From Chelydra serpentina (Eukaryota > Chordata > Testudines > Chelydridae), in assembly GCA_037349315.1 (NCBI GenBank), contig JBAIAC010000030.1, positions 14,219,501 to 14,283,500 of the forward strand: a stretch of DNA of 64,000 bases, written 5' to 3'. A program made the translations under genes and the position numbers. The notes under the pieces were generated by a model. The model saw only the letters and a list, made by a program, of their open reading frames with translations. It ran no database searches and was not told the origin of the DNA. Positions 10,561 through 22,899 of the stretch are shown piece after piece (position 1 is the stretch's first letter; each line of letters begins with the position of its first letter).

Positions 10561-12218
10561 CTTTTGGTTTATAATCTAGAAAGCTGAGTATTTGGAAACA
10601 ATTACTGCCTTCTAAAAATAGATATTTTTAATATCCTATTCTGGTTTAGGTAACGTCTGCTTACACCTGCTTTCTGATGAGGGCAATGACTTGCCTTCGC
10701 CCAACTCCCTCTTTCCACTGAATTTATCAGCTGTCTGCACTTTTTGTTGTATGGAGGCTTCATATTTGCTGCTTGACCTGTTGGTATTAACAGAGTTAAT
10801 GCTTTTAGGGTATTTTATATGATATCTTGCCAAAGCAAATCATGTCACTAACTGTACAGTCAACTCAAGTTCACTATCATTCCACACACTGTATTCACAT
10901 CCAATATCTATAACAGCAAATCAATGGGATCAACAAAAACCCATCTTTTGTTCGGTGAGTTTATTTCAGGGCCAGCTACACACATTGTCTCTGGCAAAAC
11001 AATACAATGCAATCACTTTTCCAAGCAATCCGTTTTCCTATATAATTAAACAAGAGGCCTAATTATTCTTTCAGCTACAACCATGTAAATCCACTAAAGG
11101 CAGCAGAGTCCAACCACTGCAAGTGAGAAGATTCAGGCCCAATGAGTTTTCACCTGTCTATTCTCAAACTGTCTATGACTTCTTCTTTCAAATTATAAAA
11201 TGGACAAGAAAAAAAAAATCTTTTTATAAGCTAACATTTTGTATTTACAATGGGGGAGACCCTCACTGAGTGTAAATGAGTGTGTGAAATCAATTGATCA
11301 AAGTTGGAAGGGGATTAGATTGGCAATTAAAATTGTGGCATAAATTAAACCAATTTCAAATCTTGGTTATGAAAGGCTTGTAGCCATTATGAATTTGGAG
11401 TTGTCATTACATAATTTATTCCAACAGAATTATATAGCCTGTAAATTGCAGTAAATGGGTCTCTTCAAAAAATCAAAGCTAAAGTCCTATGGTCTGTCTA
11501 CTGACTTTTTAATCTATAGACAGATTGTTGATGTTTGCTTTAGTTTCAGTTTGATAATCAACCTCACCACATAAATATGCACAACAATTTGTAACCAGTT
11601 GGCTATTCTTAGCTTTATGACCAGCACTGTAGTCATTCCAGTAAAAGAGGTGCAAATTAAGTTAATCTGCCTGCATAATTCTTGCAGGAACTCACTTCAG
11701 TGGCACATCCTCCTGCAGGATTACATCTCTGAGGAGACATACCTCTGACATCGTAAAACACACATATTTAAACCAGGGATGCTTCTAGCAAATCAACTAT
11801 AAACAGGAGTCCTTTGAGTAAGACTCTCCTTTTTTTCTTTCCCCTCAGTGGGACATTAAAAAGATCTTGATATTAAATGTCATTGATTAGCTGAGAAGGT
11901 AATCTGAGAATTTAGGTTATTGTCATTACTGAAGCATATTATTTCTTCACTGGAAGTAAGTTAGATACATTAAGGTTATAATTATCTTTGAAATAGAGGC
12001 ATTACACTGCCAATCAAGCATGTAATGAGTCATTTAATGCTATTTAAGATTATTCAGAGTATGCAGAGTCAAAACTTCATGACAAATATATTGACAAGTG
12101 GAGCAGGAGCCAGACTTTTATTCCCTATTCACAATGAATAGCACTCTATTTCACACATAATTCCATTAATGTCAATAACACTACTCATGGAGAACGGTAT
12201 TAATCATCTGCCTGTAGT
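10561..12218. other. Intergenic, no recognised gene or repeat
   Basis: About 1.65 kb of AT-rich single-copy-looking DNA downstream of BAG3. I recognise no repeat family, RNA gene or ORF of note. Stretches near 11280-11470 and 11990-12100 have the homogeneous look of conserved noncoding DNA, but that is only an impression. Confidence 0.5.
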
Positions 12219-12375
12219 CAGTGGTTCTCAAACTTTTGTACAAGGGACCCCTTTCACAGAGCAAGCCTTTGAGTATAACCCTCCTTATCAATTAAAAACA
12301 CTTTTAAATATATTTAACACCATTATAAATGCTGGAGTCAAAGTGGGGTTTGGGGTGGAGGTTGACAGACCCCCT
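12219..12375. mobile_element. Truncated hAT-like MITE
   Basis: It begins CAGTGGTTCTCAAACTTTTG, the terminal repeat of a widespread hAT-type family. It then runs about 150 bp before joining CR1 sequence. The other end is missing. Confidence 0.5.
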
Positions 12376-12384
12376 GGGCTATAT

Positions 12385-13622
12385 CGTGAGAGAAAGATCT
12401 GTCCTGGACTGCACCCTCAGCAAGTTTGCAGATGACACTAAACTGGGAGGAGTGGTGATACACTGGAGGGTAGGGATAGGATACAGAGGGACCTAGACAA
12501 ATTAGAGGATTGGGCCAAAAGAAATCTGATGAGGTTCAACAAGGACAAATGCAGAGTCCTGCACTTAGGACGGAAGAATCCCATGCACTGCTACAGACTA
12601 GGGACCGAATGGCTAGGTAGCAGTTCTGCAGAAAAGGACCTAGGGGTTACAGTGGATGAGAAGCTGGATATGAGTCAACAGTGTGCCCTTGTTGTCAAGA
12701 AGGCTAACAGCATTTTGGGTTGTATAAGTAGGGGCAATGCCAGCAGATCAAGGGATGTAATTATTCCCCTCTATTGGTGAGGCCTCATCTGGAGTACTGT
12801 GTCCAGTTTTGGGCCCCACACTACAAGAAGGATGTGGAAAAATTGAAAGAGTCTAGTGGAGGGCAACAAAAATGATTAGGGGGCTGGAGCACATGACTTA
12901 TGAGGAGAGGCTGAGGGAACTGGGATTGTTTAGTCTGCAGAAGAGAAGAATGAGGGGAGATTTGATAGCTCCTTTCAACTATCTGAAAGGGGGTTCCAAA
13001 GAGGATGGATCTAGACCAGGGGTAGACAACCTATGGCGTGTGCCAAAGGTGACACGTGAGCTGATTTTCAGTGGCACTCACACTCCCTGGGTCCTGTCCA
13101 CTGGTCTGGGGAGGCTCTGCATTTTAATTTCATTTTAAATGAAGCTTCTTAAACGTTTTAAAAACCTTATTTACTTTACATACAACAATAGTTTAGTTAT
13201 ATATTATAGACTTATAGAAAGAGACCTTCTAAAAACATTAAAATGTATTACTGGCATGCAAAACCTTAAATTAGAGTGAATAAATGAAAGACTTGGCACA
13301 CCACTTCTGAAAGGTTGCCGACCCCTGATCTAGACTGTTCTCAGTGGTAACAGAACAGAACAAGGATTAATGGTCTCAAGTTGCAGTGGGGGAGGTTTAC
13401 GTTGGATATTAGGAAAAACTTTTTCACTAGGAAGGTGGTGAAGCACTGGAATGGGTTACCTAGGGAGGTGGTGGAATTTCCTTCCTTAGACGTTTTTAAG
13501 GTCTGGCTTGACAAAGCCCTGGCTGGGATGATTTAGTTGGGGATTGGTCCTGCTTTGAGCAGGGGGTTGGACTAGATGACCTCCTGAGGTCCCTTCCAAC
13601 CCTGAGATTCTATGATTCTATG
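12385..13622 (+). mobile_element. CR1 LINE, 3' end, interrupted by a hAT MITE
   Basis: A 5'-truncated CR1 non-LTR retrotransposon. Translation near the start reads [14 protein letters not shown], the reverse-transcriptase catalytic motif region. The fragment at 12529-12780 ([43 protein letters not shown]) is the typical RT/thumb tail. The ORF is broken by stops. The 3' end is the ATTCTATGATTCTATGA repeat at about 13605-13622. A 311-bp hAT element splits it at 13017-13327. Confidence 0.92.
13017..13327 (+). mobile_element. hAT-type MITE nested in CR1, perfect 8-bp TSD
   Basis: Terminal inverted repeats are CAGGGGTAGACAACC and GGTTGCCGACCCCTG. They are flanked by identical octamers ATCTAGAC at 13009-13016 and 13328-13335. 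Its insertion into the CR1 body orders the two events. The same family occurs at 43-333 in the opposite orientation. Confidence 0.93.
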
Positions 13623-13639
13623 AATAAGGGGCAGGGCAT

Positions 13640-15742
13640 TGTGTTATCCATGTGTAGCCATCTCCCCGCCAGTTCCCCTGCTGCTAAAAGAGGGAGTAAA
13701 CTGCACCCAGCATGGGTATATGCAGCCTGACATACCAGCTACCCAGCATATGGGAGGAGGTGGGGAGGAAGCCAAGCCACCCATTCCAAGTTAAATTCTG
13801 TCCCTCTTGCTCACTTGCAGCACTGGAGAGCCTGCTTCAGTTCCTGGGTTAATACCTATGATGCTGGTAGCCAGCACAGGAGAGTAAGGGAGTGCCTTAC
13901 ATCCCATTATGACTGCTCTATCATACTAGGGTCAGAGTATGACCCTGCTAAGTGATTAGTTATGGAAGTTTCCTATTGACTTCCACAAGCAGCAGTATCA
14001 CCAGTCAATCCACAGTACACTCCATGTAATTGCTATGCTCAACAAACTGGGAATGTGCTTTGGAATGCAGAGTGTATGCAGTTATTTAATATCCAGACGT
14101 TTTTCAGTAACAAATAAAAAGTTGTCTAGTATTTAGTATCAACTACTGGCCACTATATTTAATTTTGTTTTAAAAAAAATAACTCTCCAAAACAGACCCC
14201 CAAATCTGAGACGTTCCAGTATGCTTCTCCCCACCGCCCCCAAGAAGTAGCGATAAGAATATATGAAGCCTGTAAACAGAATCACACTCAAGGCTTGGTC
14301 TATTTTCTGATTGCACTATCTTGCCCAGCCAGTGATATTTTAAATGCCAGTAGTGGCCTGTTCTCTATATTTAAACCACCACCACAGACAGGCATTGTGT
14401 TTCTCATACATATAGCCTTTTGACTGTTTACATATGGCTACACCGTAAACTTACAATTTTACGCATGCAACTCCGCATGCAGTTAACGCTGCCTAGGAGC
14501 AGACAAGGGACCACATTGTGACACAATTCATCGCCTAGTTCCCCCTTACTCCAGAGGGGAAGTAAGTTTCACCAGCCCTTTTCTTAGTGCCAATTATTTC
14601 CCTGCCTCCACGTTTGTTTAGTTGTGCTTGGAAGCTACTTCCACTCCCCACCCACAAGGAGGGGAAGTTCCATAGCTGCATGGCAGTCTGCTACAGAAAG
14701 CGCTCTCGCTCCCCCACGCTATGCCCCAGGATGTGGGCAGCCTTTGTAGGGGACCAGGGGAGCACTTTATATCCTCTTACTTCCCTGCCTGAGGACATAA
14801 CATGGGTCATGATTTACTATTTTTTAATGTGATAACTGAAGTAGAAGTCACGTGGATTTAAAAAAAAAAGTTGAATGTAGCTGGCATTTAAAACTATATT
14901 TAAAAATAGTATTAGCCAGAAATAAAATCATCCTATTTGTATTGACAGAGATATCTCAGCATGTCCATACGAAACAGAGTCTATGCAAAAGACTTTCCGC
15001 TTAAAAAGGGATCCTATCCATGAAGAACATATGGACACCATAAAACATGTTATTTGTGCTGCCTCAGAAAGCTGTACCTCTTTAAATCAGATTCTTTTTA
15101 GAATTTCTTGGCAGTTAACTCTACAGAAGCAGCACATTCTTAATACTGTATTCATGTGTCATCCCATAGGCCACTATGCAAATTGAACGGTTTGTCCACT
15201 GTTCTGTAACACTAGATACAAATGTAATCATATGCCAACGAATGGAATCCCAAGTGGGAGTTATTTTAGGAAAGGCAGGAGCCTAGTGGGAAAACAGCGG
15301 AACATGTACTGACTCCCTTTGTCGAATACCTTTCTTTCCTTGTTCTAGAATGTTTCAAAGTAATCAGTCATTTCAAAGACTCAAAAAAGAGAGAATTTGG
15401 GAGCTAGTCCTGCATTTCTTGCACACTCAAACTAACACTGTGGCCACTGGGAATTTGGACATGTGCAAAATGTAGGAGCAGGCCTGATCCTCTGGAGCCC
15501 AGTACTGCTAGGTGCTGAATACCCACAGTCCTTTGCAGAACTGGAACCACTTTGGGTTTTTTTTTCAAATAATGTTACTATTATGATATTATCAGTTTTC
15601 AGAAAAACAAAGGATGGACACTCTCAAACTGAGAGTTCAGAAGAAGTTTCTATACATCAATTATCAATTCATTTTGAACAAATGCACATGATCCTAATAT
15701 TCCATGTCTTTTACATCTGAGAACAAAAACCACTTTTTTTCA
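13640..15742. other. Intergenic, no recognised gene
   Basis: About 2.1 kb with no ORF resembling a known protein and no repeat I can name. The window's short ORFs here (for instance 14587-14832) lack coding character. Confidence 0.45.
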
Positions 15743-16912
15743 TGCTCACTCGCACTCCATATGATGTTATGAAAATATGCTAATAAGTGTGAATATAATG
15801 TAACTGGAATATGCTTCATGTAAAAAGACTCTTGTAAGGTATCATTACAAATCTTATAATCTACTGAGTGTGGTCATCCTATTTGTATGACTATCATTCT
15901 TCTATCTGAAACTAGAAATATAAAATATAACTCTGAGGTTCTATTGTAATTATGCAAAGTGTGGGCTATTAATGGTGATTTAGAATCTTGATGGCTCCCA
16001 TTAACCAGGACAATTGACTGTAGATGGCTCTGTTTACTTGCAAGCCTTCCTGTGAGTCAGGCCAGGAAGAATGAAGGCTTGGGGTCTCACAGGATATGTG
16101 ACCATGTCACCTGGTTCTGGAATCCATCTTAAACCTGGGGTTTTCCATTTAGGAGGAGGAGAGAGGAACCAGAGAGACAAAAGATTCCCGCCTTGTCCAA
16201 AGCTATAAAAGGGGATGGAGGGCACAAAGGGGGCTGCAGTAATGAGAAATCCCCTAGCTACCTACCACCTGAGCTGGAACAAGGACTGTACCAGGGGAAA
16301 GGATTGGGCCCAGACTAGGAAGGAGTCTAGTCTGTGAAAGAAGTTTATTGGAACATCTCTGAGGGTGAGATTTACATGTATTCAGTTTCTTAATCTATTA
16401 GGTTTAGACTTGTGTGTTTTTGTTTTATTTTGCTTGGTAACTTACTTTGTTCTGTCTGTTATTACTTGGAACCACTTAAATCCTACTTTTTATATTTAAT
16501 AAAATAACTTTTTGCTTATTACTGAACCCAGAGTTAGTGACTAACTGAACCTGGGAGAGCAAACAGCTGTGCATATCTCTCTATCAGTGTTATAAAGGGC
16601 AGATAATTTATGAGTTTACCCTGTATAAGCTTTATACAGAGTAAAACAGATTTATTTGGGGTTTGGACCCCATTGGGAACCAAGTATTTGGTTGCTAGAG
16701 ACAGGAACACTTCTCAAGCTGTTTTCAGTTAAGCCTGCAGCTTTTGGGGGACGTGGTTCAGACCTGGGTCTGTGTTTGCAGCAGGCTAGCATGTCTGGCT
16801 CAACAAGACAGGGTACTGAAGTCCCCAAGCTGCCAGGGAAAACACGCTCAAAGGTAGTCTCAGCACATCAGGTGGCAGTCCCAAGAAGGTCTCTGTGACC
16901 CAACCCGTCACA
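15743..16912 (+). mobile_element. Solo LTR, family A (plus strand)
   Basis: This ~1.17-kb element matches the reverse complement of 30141-31297 at high identity along its length. In plus orientation it has a TATA-like box CTATAAAAGGGG (about 16203) and an AATAAA (about 16498), giving a U3-R-U5 layout. It ends with CTCTGTGACCCAACCCGTCACA. The family consensus begins TGTGATG and ends TCACA, as for retroviral-type LTRs. No internal gag or pol lies beside it. I found no clear target duplication. Confidence 0.75.
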
Positions 16913-18206
16913 ATAAGCACTGATTTTATAAAGGGATACCGCATGATTTGGGATTGATTTGGGCTATGGAGTTTTTCAACATTAGATCAGGAGTTCAAAT
17001 CCTGCCTGGTATGAGAGTCAGCTACCATCACCACTATGCAGTGGTTGTACAGTGTTCTGTGAAACGAGTCAGTGATCCGATTCTAACTCCACATCACCAA
17101 AAAAAACAACAGTCAGAATTTCCATGAATTGATACCCTCGTTGACAGGCTCAGCAGAGAGGCCACCGAATGAACAGACCTGAAAATGAAATAGCCACTCA
17201 CCCTTAGAAATAGTGTCTCCACTCAGGGTTGAGGTGCATGGGCAGGGCAGTATGAAGAATCTTGCAGTGTTGTATCTCTTCAGTGACTAAATAAAGGCTC
17301 ACAGTTACCAGGGCTTCACAAAAGTCATTTTAAAAAATTCATGGGTATTTATCTCAGTCTTAAATCAAGGAGGAGAAACTCATATTTAGTAACTAACAGA
17401 CTTAGAACTGCATGTCTGGTTGGTATTTTCCAGCAGCACTCAACAACCAATAGGTCTTATTTGCATAAGAGCCCTGATTTATTGCTTTTTAATCATTTGG
17501 CAGACTCCAGGTTCCTATCATTTCCATCTTGTCAAGGTAGCTCAGCTGCATTAACTCTCTTGGGAAAATTTTCCCACAGGGATGGTAAGCAGACAACATA
17601 CATCCCCCTCAACCATGTTCCCGCCATACCTGCAGATCTAGGACAAGACATATGAAGAGGGGTTGGACACCCACCCCCACCTGAAAAACAGGGAGATCTC
17701 ACTTGCCGAGGGTCATCTCCACACACAGATCTAGGGGGAAGAGATTTGGCCAGTAGTAAGGACCACAGGATTTGGACCAGTGGGAGTTTTGAATTTGACC
17801 TCAGTAAGCACTAGCATAAATAGAGTGGTATCACCCGCCAGACATACTGTAACTGTTGCTCCCTGCGGATTACTGGAGAGCTGTCATGCGACAACTTTAG
17901 TAGCCTGTTAGGCGTACCACTACTCAGACAAATGTTTCCTCAGGCACTAGCACTAGGTGGTCTCCAGGAAGCACTGCACCAACGTCCATCGGTGCCATGT
18001 TCTGCCCCAAGACATCCTGCCTCTTCTACCTACTCTTCCCAACTGTCTTCTCAACTGCCATGGAACCTTTCCCTCCCTCCTGGTCCTGGATCACCAGCCT
18101 CCAGTAAGAAGCAAGAAGACCTCATCAAGTGGTCCTTTGTGTTGAGAGCGAAGGCATATTTAGGCCTGACAGAAGCTTGCTGTGGATTTTAAGAGTTTGT
18201 TCTGAT
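16913..18206. other. Intergenic, no recognised gene
   Basis: About 1.3 kb of mixed composition with short ORFs on both strands (17341-17726, 17932-18192) that do not resemble a known protein. No repeat identified. Confidence 0.45.
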
Positions 18207-18640
18207 CACAATTAACAGCGTAAGCATAAGTAGAACTGTGTATATGTACGAAATTGCAGGATAATCATGTTTAGTGTGTAAGAAACTGCTGAGTAATCAT
18301 GTTTGTGAGAACAAGAAAAGACAACGTAGCAAAAAAGCTAGAAAACACAGGTTTGAACTAACACTAAACTTGTACCGACAGGGGAGGAGAGTTAACATGG
18401 AAACGAGAGACTAATACATATGTATAATAAAAGATAAATAATTATAAATAAGTTTGTGTAACAAAGGGAAGCTGAAGCTGTATTGTCCCGTGCTGGTGGG
18501 TGGGGACAGTAATGAGATTCCCACTTGTGAGTAATTGATCACTACTCACCGAGTGTTTTGCCTTAATAAATATCGGTTAGACCCATCTACTGAGTAAGTG
18601 ACCCCTTAATCCAACGTTTTGCTGACCTATTACTGCTCAT
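18207..18640 (+). mobile_element. Candidate solo LTR
   Basis: The AT-rich stretch has a TATA-like ATAATTATAAATAAG near 18440 and TTGCCTTAATAAATATCGG near 18560, with an AATAAA 18565-18570, the usual layout of an endogenous retrovirus LTR. Boundaries and target duplication were not established; it may be something else. Confidence 0.35.
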
Positions 18641-18686
18641 CAGATTTATCACAATATTATTTCAAAAAGGTTAAAGGATCCACAAT

Positions 18687-18811
18687 TAGGGTGACCAGAT
18701 GTCCCGATTTTATAGGGACAGTCCCGATTTTTGGGGCTTTTTCTTATATAGGCTCCTATTACCCCCCCACCCCCTGTCCCGATTTTTCACACTTGCTCTC
18801 TGGTCACCCTA
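18687..18811. mobile_element. Short MITE with 12-bp TIRs
   Basis: The terminal inverted repeats are AGGGTGACCAGA (18688-18699) and TCTGGTCACCCT (18799-18810). The element sits between TA dinucleotides. The interior repeats GTCCCGATTTT three times. The superfamily is uncertain. Confidence 0.7.
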
Positions 18812-18959
18812 TCCATTATCAGTCCTTTGGTGCAGATTCTCTGCTGTGCTGTTCAGGCATGCAAAGGGAGGAAAGACGATCTGCATACAGTTCCTCTGCT
18901 GGGAGCTCCCCAGCATTGTTCACTTCTGTACAGAGCCGTAAGGAGCAATTTCTGCGCCC

Positions 18960-19450
18960 GAGGCAGTCAGGGGCACAGAAGGCTTACCTGCGGGCGGTCC
19001 TTCCTCCCCCGCTGCCGAAGCCGCTGCTGGGCTGCCTGCGGGGGGTCCGCCGATCCCGCAGCTTCGGCAGCAATTCGTACCGCCGTACCCGCCGCCGAAT
19101 TGCTGCCAAAGCCGCGGGACCAGCGGACCTGCCGCAGGCAGCCCAGCAGCGGCTTCAGCGGCAGGGGAGGAACGACCATACCCTCCGCCGAATTGCCGCC
19201 GAAGCCATGGGACCGGCATACCTGCCGCAGGCACCTGCTGCAGGTAGCTGCCGGCTTCGGTGGCAGGGGAGGAAGGACCTCCCGCAGTGACAGCTTCCGG
19301 CTTCGGCGGCAGGGGAGGAACGACCATACCCTCCGCCGAATTGCCGCCGAGCCGTGGGACCAGGGGACCTCCCACAGGCAGCTCAGCAGCAGCTTCCGCG
19401 GCGGGGGAGGAGGGAGCGCCCCTGGCTGCCGCCTTCTGCGCCCCTAACTG
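18960..19450. repeat. GC-rich inverted/tandem repeat
   Basis: Modules starting GAATTGCCGCCGAAGCC recur at about 19097, 19190 and 19338 (spacings 93 and 148 bases), each with GGCAGGGGAGGAACGACC and CCGCAGGCAGCCCAGC. The 18985-19075 segment is an inverted copy of the same unit, so it forms a large imperfect palindrome. Long overlapping ORFs on both strands here are composition artefacts. Related words occur at 25640-25830 and 39320-39560. Confidence 0.7.
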
Positions 19451-19630
19451 CTGTGCGCCCCTAGGCGAGTGCCTCAGTCGCCTCGCCCTCGTTATGGCTC
19501 TGCTTCTGTGCCTCGCTCCCTGCATGGGAACATGTAGGGGACAGGAAGGGAGAGTGGCCATAGACACCTGTGTAAGTTACCCAGGGTGCTTTAACCTGCA
19601 ACATGGCTGAGACAGACAAACAGGGAATTG

Positions 19631-19735
19631 CAAGAGCGACAAAGAGTCCTGTAGCACCTTATAGACTAACAGATACAGGACTCTTTGTTGCTCTTGCAGA
19701 TCCAGACTGACATGGCTACCCCTCTGATACTTGAC
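19631..19735 (-). mobile_element. Short SINE-like hairpin retroposon
   Basis: The palindrome GAGCGACAAAGAGTCCTG..CAGGACTCTTTGTTGCTC is followed by a stretch (GACTGACATGGCTACCCCTC) typical of turtle SINE-like repeats. Imperfect direct repeats CAAACAGGGAATTG and CAAACGGAATTG flank it. Confidence 0.55.
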
Positions 19736-19955
19736 ACCAAACGGAATTGTAACTGGTTGTTGGTTCTCAGTTTCTCACCCCACCTCAGCCCACCCTCCCA
19801 ATCTCCCCCTGGTTGCTCTGGGTGACTGTGTTGGGGAGGAACACCATCTTTTACTAGGTACTTTCTGGCTTAGGCAGAGCCAGTTGAGTTCCTATCCTGC
19901 TCTCTTTGGGGTTCCCACAGCCCAGCAAGGCAGCAGCTAGAGCTATTCTCTATTT

Positions 19956-20276
19956 CAGGGGTCTCAAACATGCAGCCCGCGGGCCACCTGCGGCCTGCGG
20001 AGCTATTTCCTGCGGCCCGCCATAGGCGCCGACTCCTCTGGCAGCCAAGCTCCAAACATTACTGAGTATTTATATTTTATTAAAACCCCTCTTTGCATTA
20101 CGGTTTTTAAAAAGTTAATACATTGATTTGTTATAGAATACTATATTACTCTTCATTTTTTTCATTTTTGACTATACTTTTGTATCATTGTATGAAAAGA
20201 TTTCAGTGATGCGGCCCTTGGGCCAATTTACTAGTTCTCATGTGGCCCTCGTGGTGATTTGAGTTTGAGATCCCTG
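19956..20276 (+). mobile_element. hAT-type MITE, perfect 8-bp TSD (copy 1)
   Basis: The element begins CAGGGGTCTCAAACATGC and ends GAGTTTGAGATCCCTG, with octamers CTCTATTT at 19948-19955 and 20277-20284. It is inverted relative to copy 2 at 20779-21099. It has a GC-rich start (GCCCGCGGGCC) and an AT-rich centre. Confidence 0.92.
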
Positions 20277-20778
20277 CTCTATTTCCTCTTCTGCGATGTA
20301 GCAGGCAGCCAGGGAAGCAGCTGCAGCAGAAAAGGGGCAACAGTGCTGCTCCTGGGGCTTGAAGTGAGGTGGTTGTAGACAACTGGGGAAGCAACGGAGG
20401 GGTTTCAGAATCAGGTTTGGGCTCTTATGCTCAGCTGAATTACTCGAAGACGCCAGAAGTTTGTACTCTGCGCGCACACACACACACACCCAAAAGGGAG
20501 AGAGAAAAACCTTGGCAATAGATGATGGAGCGGCACATATACCTCATTAATTTTAACATGTCCTTATTCTGGTGCCTGTAAACATCCCCCATCCCTAAGG
20601 TTTCACCAGAATATGCTATTGGGATAGCATCCCAAAAGAAAACACACACTAGTCTGGCCCTCAAACATGCCATAACACCATGCAAAGTAGCACAAGATGT
20701 CTGACCATAGAGTAAACCCTTAACCTGGAGCATATATTTTATTATGATTATCATTACATGGCATTAGTCACCCTACAC

Positions 20779-21099
20779 CAGGGATCTCAAACTCAAATCA
20801 CCATGAGGTCCACATGAGAACAAGTAAATTGGCCCAAGGGCCGCATCACTGAAACCTTTTCATACAATGATACAAAAGTATAGTCAAAAATGAAAAAAAT
20901 GAAGAGTAATATAGTATTCTATAACAAGTCAATGTATTAACTTTTTAAAAACTGTAATGCAAAGAGGGGTTTTAATAAAATATAAACACTTAGTAATGTT
21001 TGGAGCTTGGCTGCCAGTGGAGTTGGCGCCTATGGCAGGCCACAGGAAATAACTCCGCGGGCCGCATGTGGCCCGCGGGCCGTGTGGTTGAGACCCCTG
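20779..21099 (-). mobile_element. hAT-type MITE (copy 2), near-perfect 8-bp TSD
   Basis: Reverse complement of the 19956-20276 element at high identity. It begins CAGGGATCTCAAACTC and ends GAGACCCCTG. Flanking octamers are CCCTACAC (20771-20778) and CCCAACAC (21100-21107), 7 of 8 matching. Confidence 0.9.
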
Positions 21100-21869
21100 C
21101 CCAACACTATGGAAAAATAAAAGTAATCTCTATATTTTAAAACACCAGGTCTGGAAATTAAAAATCCACAGAGCTGAGAATGCCTTCTCTCTATTAGGCT
21201 GGGCAAAGGATTTCAGTTTTGCGTTAATTTACAGGGTGGAAAGGATTATATAAGAATAACAAACAAATACTGCTGCCTAGATACTGCAGTTATAGGCATA
21301 TTAAAATATTTAACGTACCTTAGAAACTAGCCATGTAATCACAACTTCCCAGTCATTTGGGAGGGAGTGGATGGTACTTCGTTATTCATTGTTATTAGGG
21401 ATGCAGGTTTGTCATTGTGGGAAAAACGTCATGGATAGCTCTTGCATTTCCTGTCCTGGGGGCCGGACCCAGAGCCTGTCCTGCTCTGGACATTGAGACC
21501 TGGCACATGGGGTCACAGCAGCACTCAGTTTTGGCCCAGTCACCCCCTGTTATGATCCCTCCATCATGTACCAGGTCACAACACCCAGAGTGGGACACCA
21601 GGCCCAGACCCATGGGAGAGGAGCCACCACTGCCAAAGCTTGCTCTCCTGTCCTGTCCCCAACCCCAAATCAGCGGGTTGCGGTGCCAGGAAAGGGTGCT
21701 GCTGTGGGTGGTCGGTGCCCACTCTGCCAGGCCAGGAGGACGGCACTTTTTAAACAAGTCACAGAAAATTTACTCACCTGTGATTTTTGCCAAAGTGGCT
21801 TTTCTGTGATTTTTGATAAAAATAATGCTGTGGCATGTCTGCAGCCCTAATTATCATTATCTAATATTT

Positions 21870-21975
21870 TTAGTACAGTAGCACCCAGTCAGGCTCAGGG
21901 CCTCATTGTGCTAGGCACTGTACAAACACATCTGGAGACACATCTGTCTTGGAGAGTTTGCAGTCTCATACAGAA
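21870..21975 (+). repeat. Ancient dispersed repeat (GTGCTAGGCACTGTACAAAC type)
   Basis: CCTCATTGTGCTAGGCACTGTACAAACAC is a remembered signature of an old interspersed repeat common in turtle genomes. A second copy is at 22760-22890 (GTCAAGTGCTGTACAAACAG). Family not named. Confidence 0.5.
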
Positions 21976-22059
21976 ACCAACAAGTGCTGACTATGACATT
22001 AAATATTTGGGAGGGAGCCTGACTAATGGTTAAAACAGAGGAATATGATGTCAGTGTCA

Positions 22060-22440
22060 CTGAATTTACATCCTGGCTCTGCCACTGAATTACTGTGTGG
22101 CCTTAGGCAATTCACTGAAGTCTGAATTTGCATGCCAATAGTTAGGTACCAGAATCCCTATTCCTGATTTTCAGTGGTGTAGAGGACCTACAGCACTCAC
22201 TGACTTCAGTGGGTGTCAGTGTGTCTGAACAGCACGCTGCTTTTGTTTAGGTGCCTAAACATAAACTTACAGTAAGTACCTAACTTTAAGCATCCAAGTT
22301 TGAAAATTCTGGCCTTACCCTACTTGTAAAATGGGGCTAATACAGCTACATCACAGACATGTTGACGTTTTAATTAGTGTTTGTAAAGTGCTTTGAGAGT
22401 CACTGATGAAAGGCACCATAAGAGCAAATGTTATTATCAT
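22060..22440 (+). repeat. MIR relic split by a later repeat
   Basis: CTGGCTCTGCCACTGAATTACTGTGTGGCC (core, 22071 onward) and TGTAAAATGGGGCTAATACA (22325 onward) match the MIR core and tail. Between them, 22120-22310 is a different dispersed repeat ending near TGAAAATTCTGGCC. Confidence 0.6.
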
Positions 22441-22759
22441 GCCTTCCAAACCCACACCTGTCCCTGAGATCTAAAACTACAAGGTCTGTGGTGATGCAGC
22501 TTTGAGCTTCTTGGAACATCAAGTATAATTACTAAGAAATTAGGTAGAAGATTTCATTATGATGCAACTACACAGAGTTGGAGCCTGCTGTAAAGTGTGC
22601 TATAACACAAGGATTTAAAGGGCGTAGGCAGTCTCGAAATCCTTTGTAGTCAGCATAACACTTTTGTTCTATATGTACAATGCCTACTACAATGAAGTTC
22701 TGGGCCATAAATAGGGCTCCTGTATGGTACGGTGATATAAATAATATTAATCACCTGGC

Positions 22760-22890
22760 AAAATTATTATTTTGTTCTGTGGTCGCAACTAGGATCCCCA
22801 GCCCTGGACCAGGATCCCACTATGTCAAGTGCTGTACAAACAGAAAGAAGGTCCCTCCCCCATCTACACTTACAAACGAAGTAAATACCT
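22760..22890 (+). repeat. Ancient dispersed repeat, second copy
   Basis: This copy resembles 21870-21975 (CCACTATGTCAAGTGCTGTACAAACAG). It is diverged and probably old. Confidence 0.45.
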
Positions 22891-22899
22891 TCAGGAGTG

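Noticed and set aside
18619..19610. Long overlapping ORFs of up to 223 codons on both strands
   Set aside because: They lie in a GC-rich inverted/tandem repeat, overlap in all frames and encode Arg/Pro/Ala-rich low-complexity sequence.
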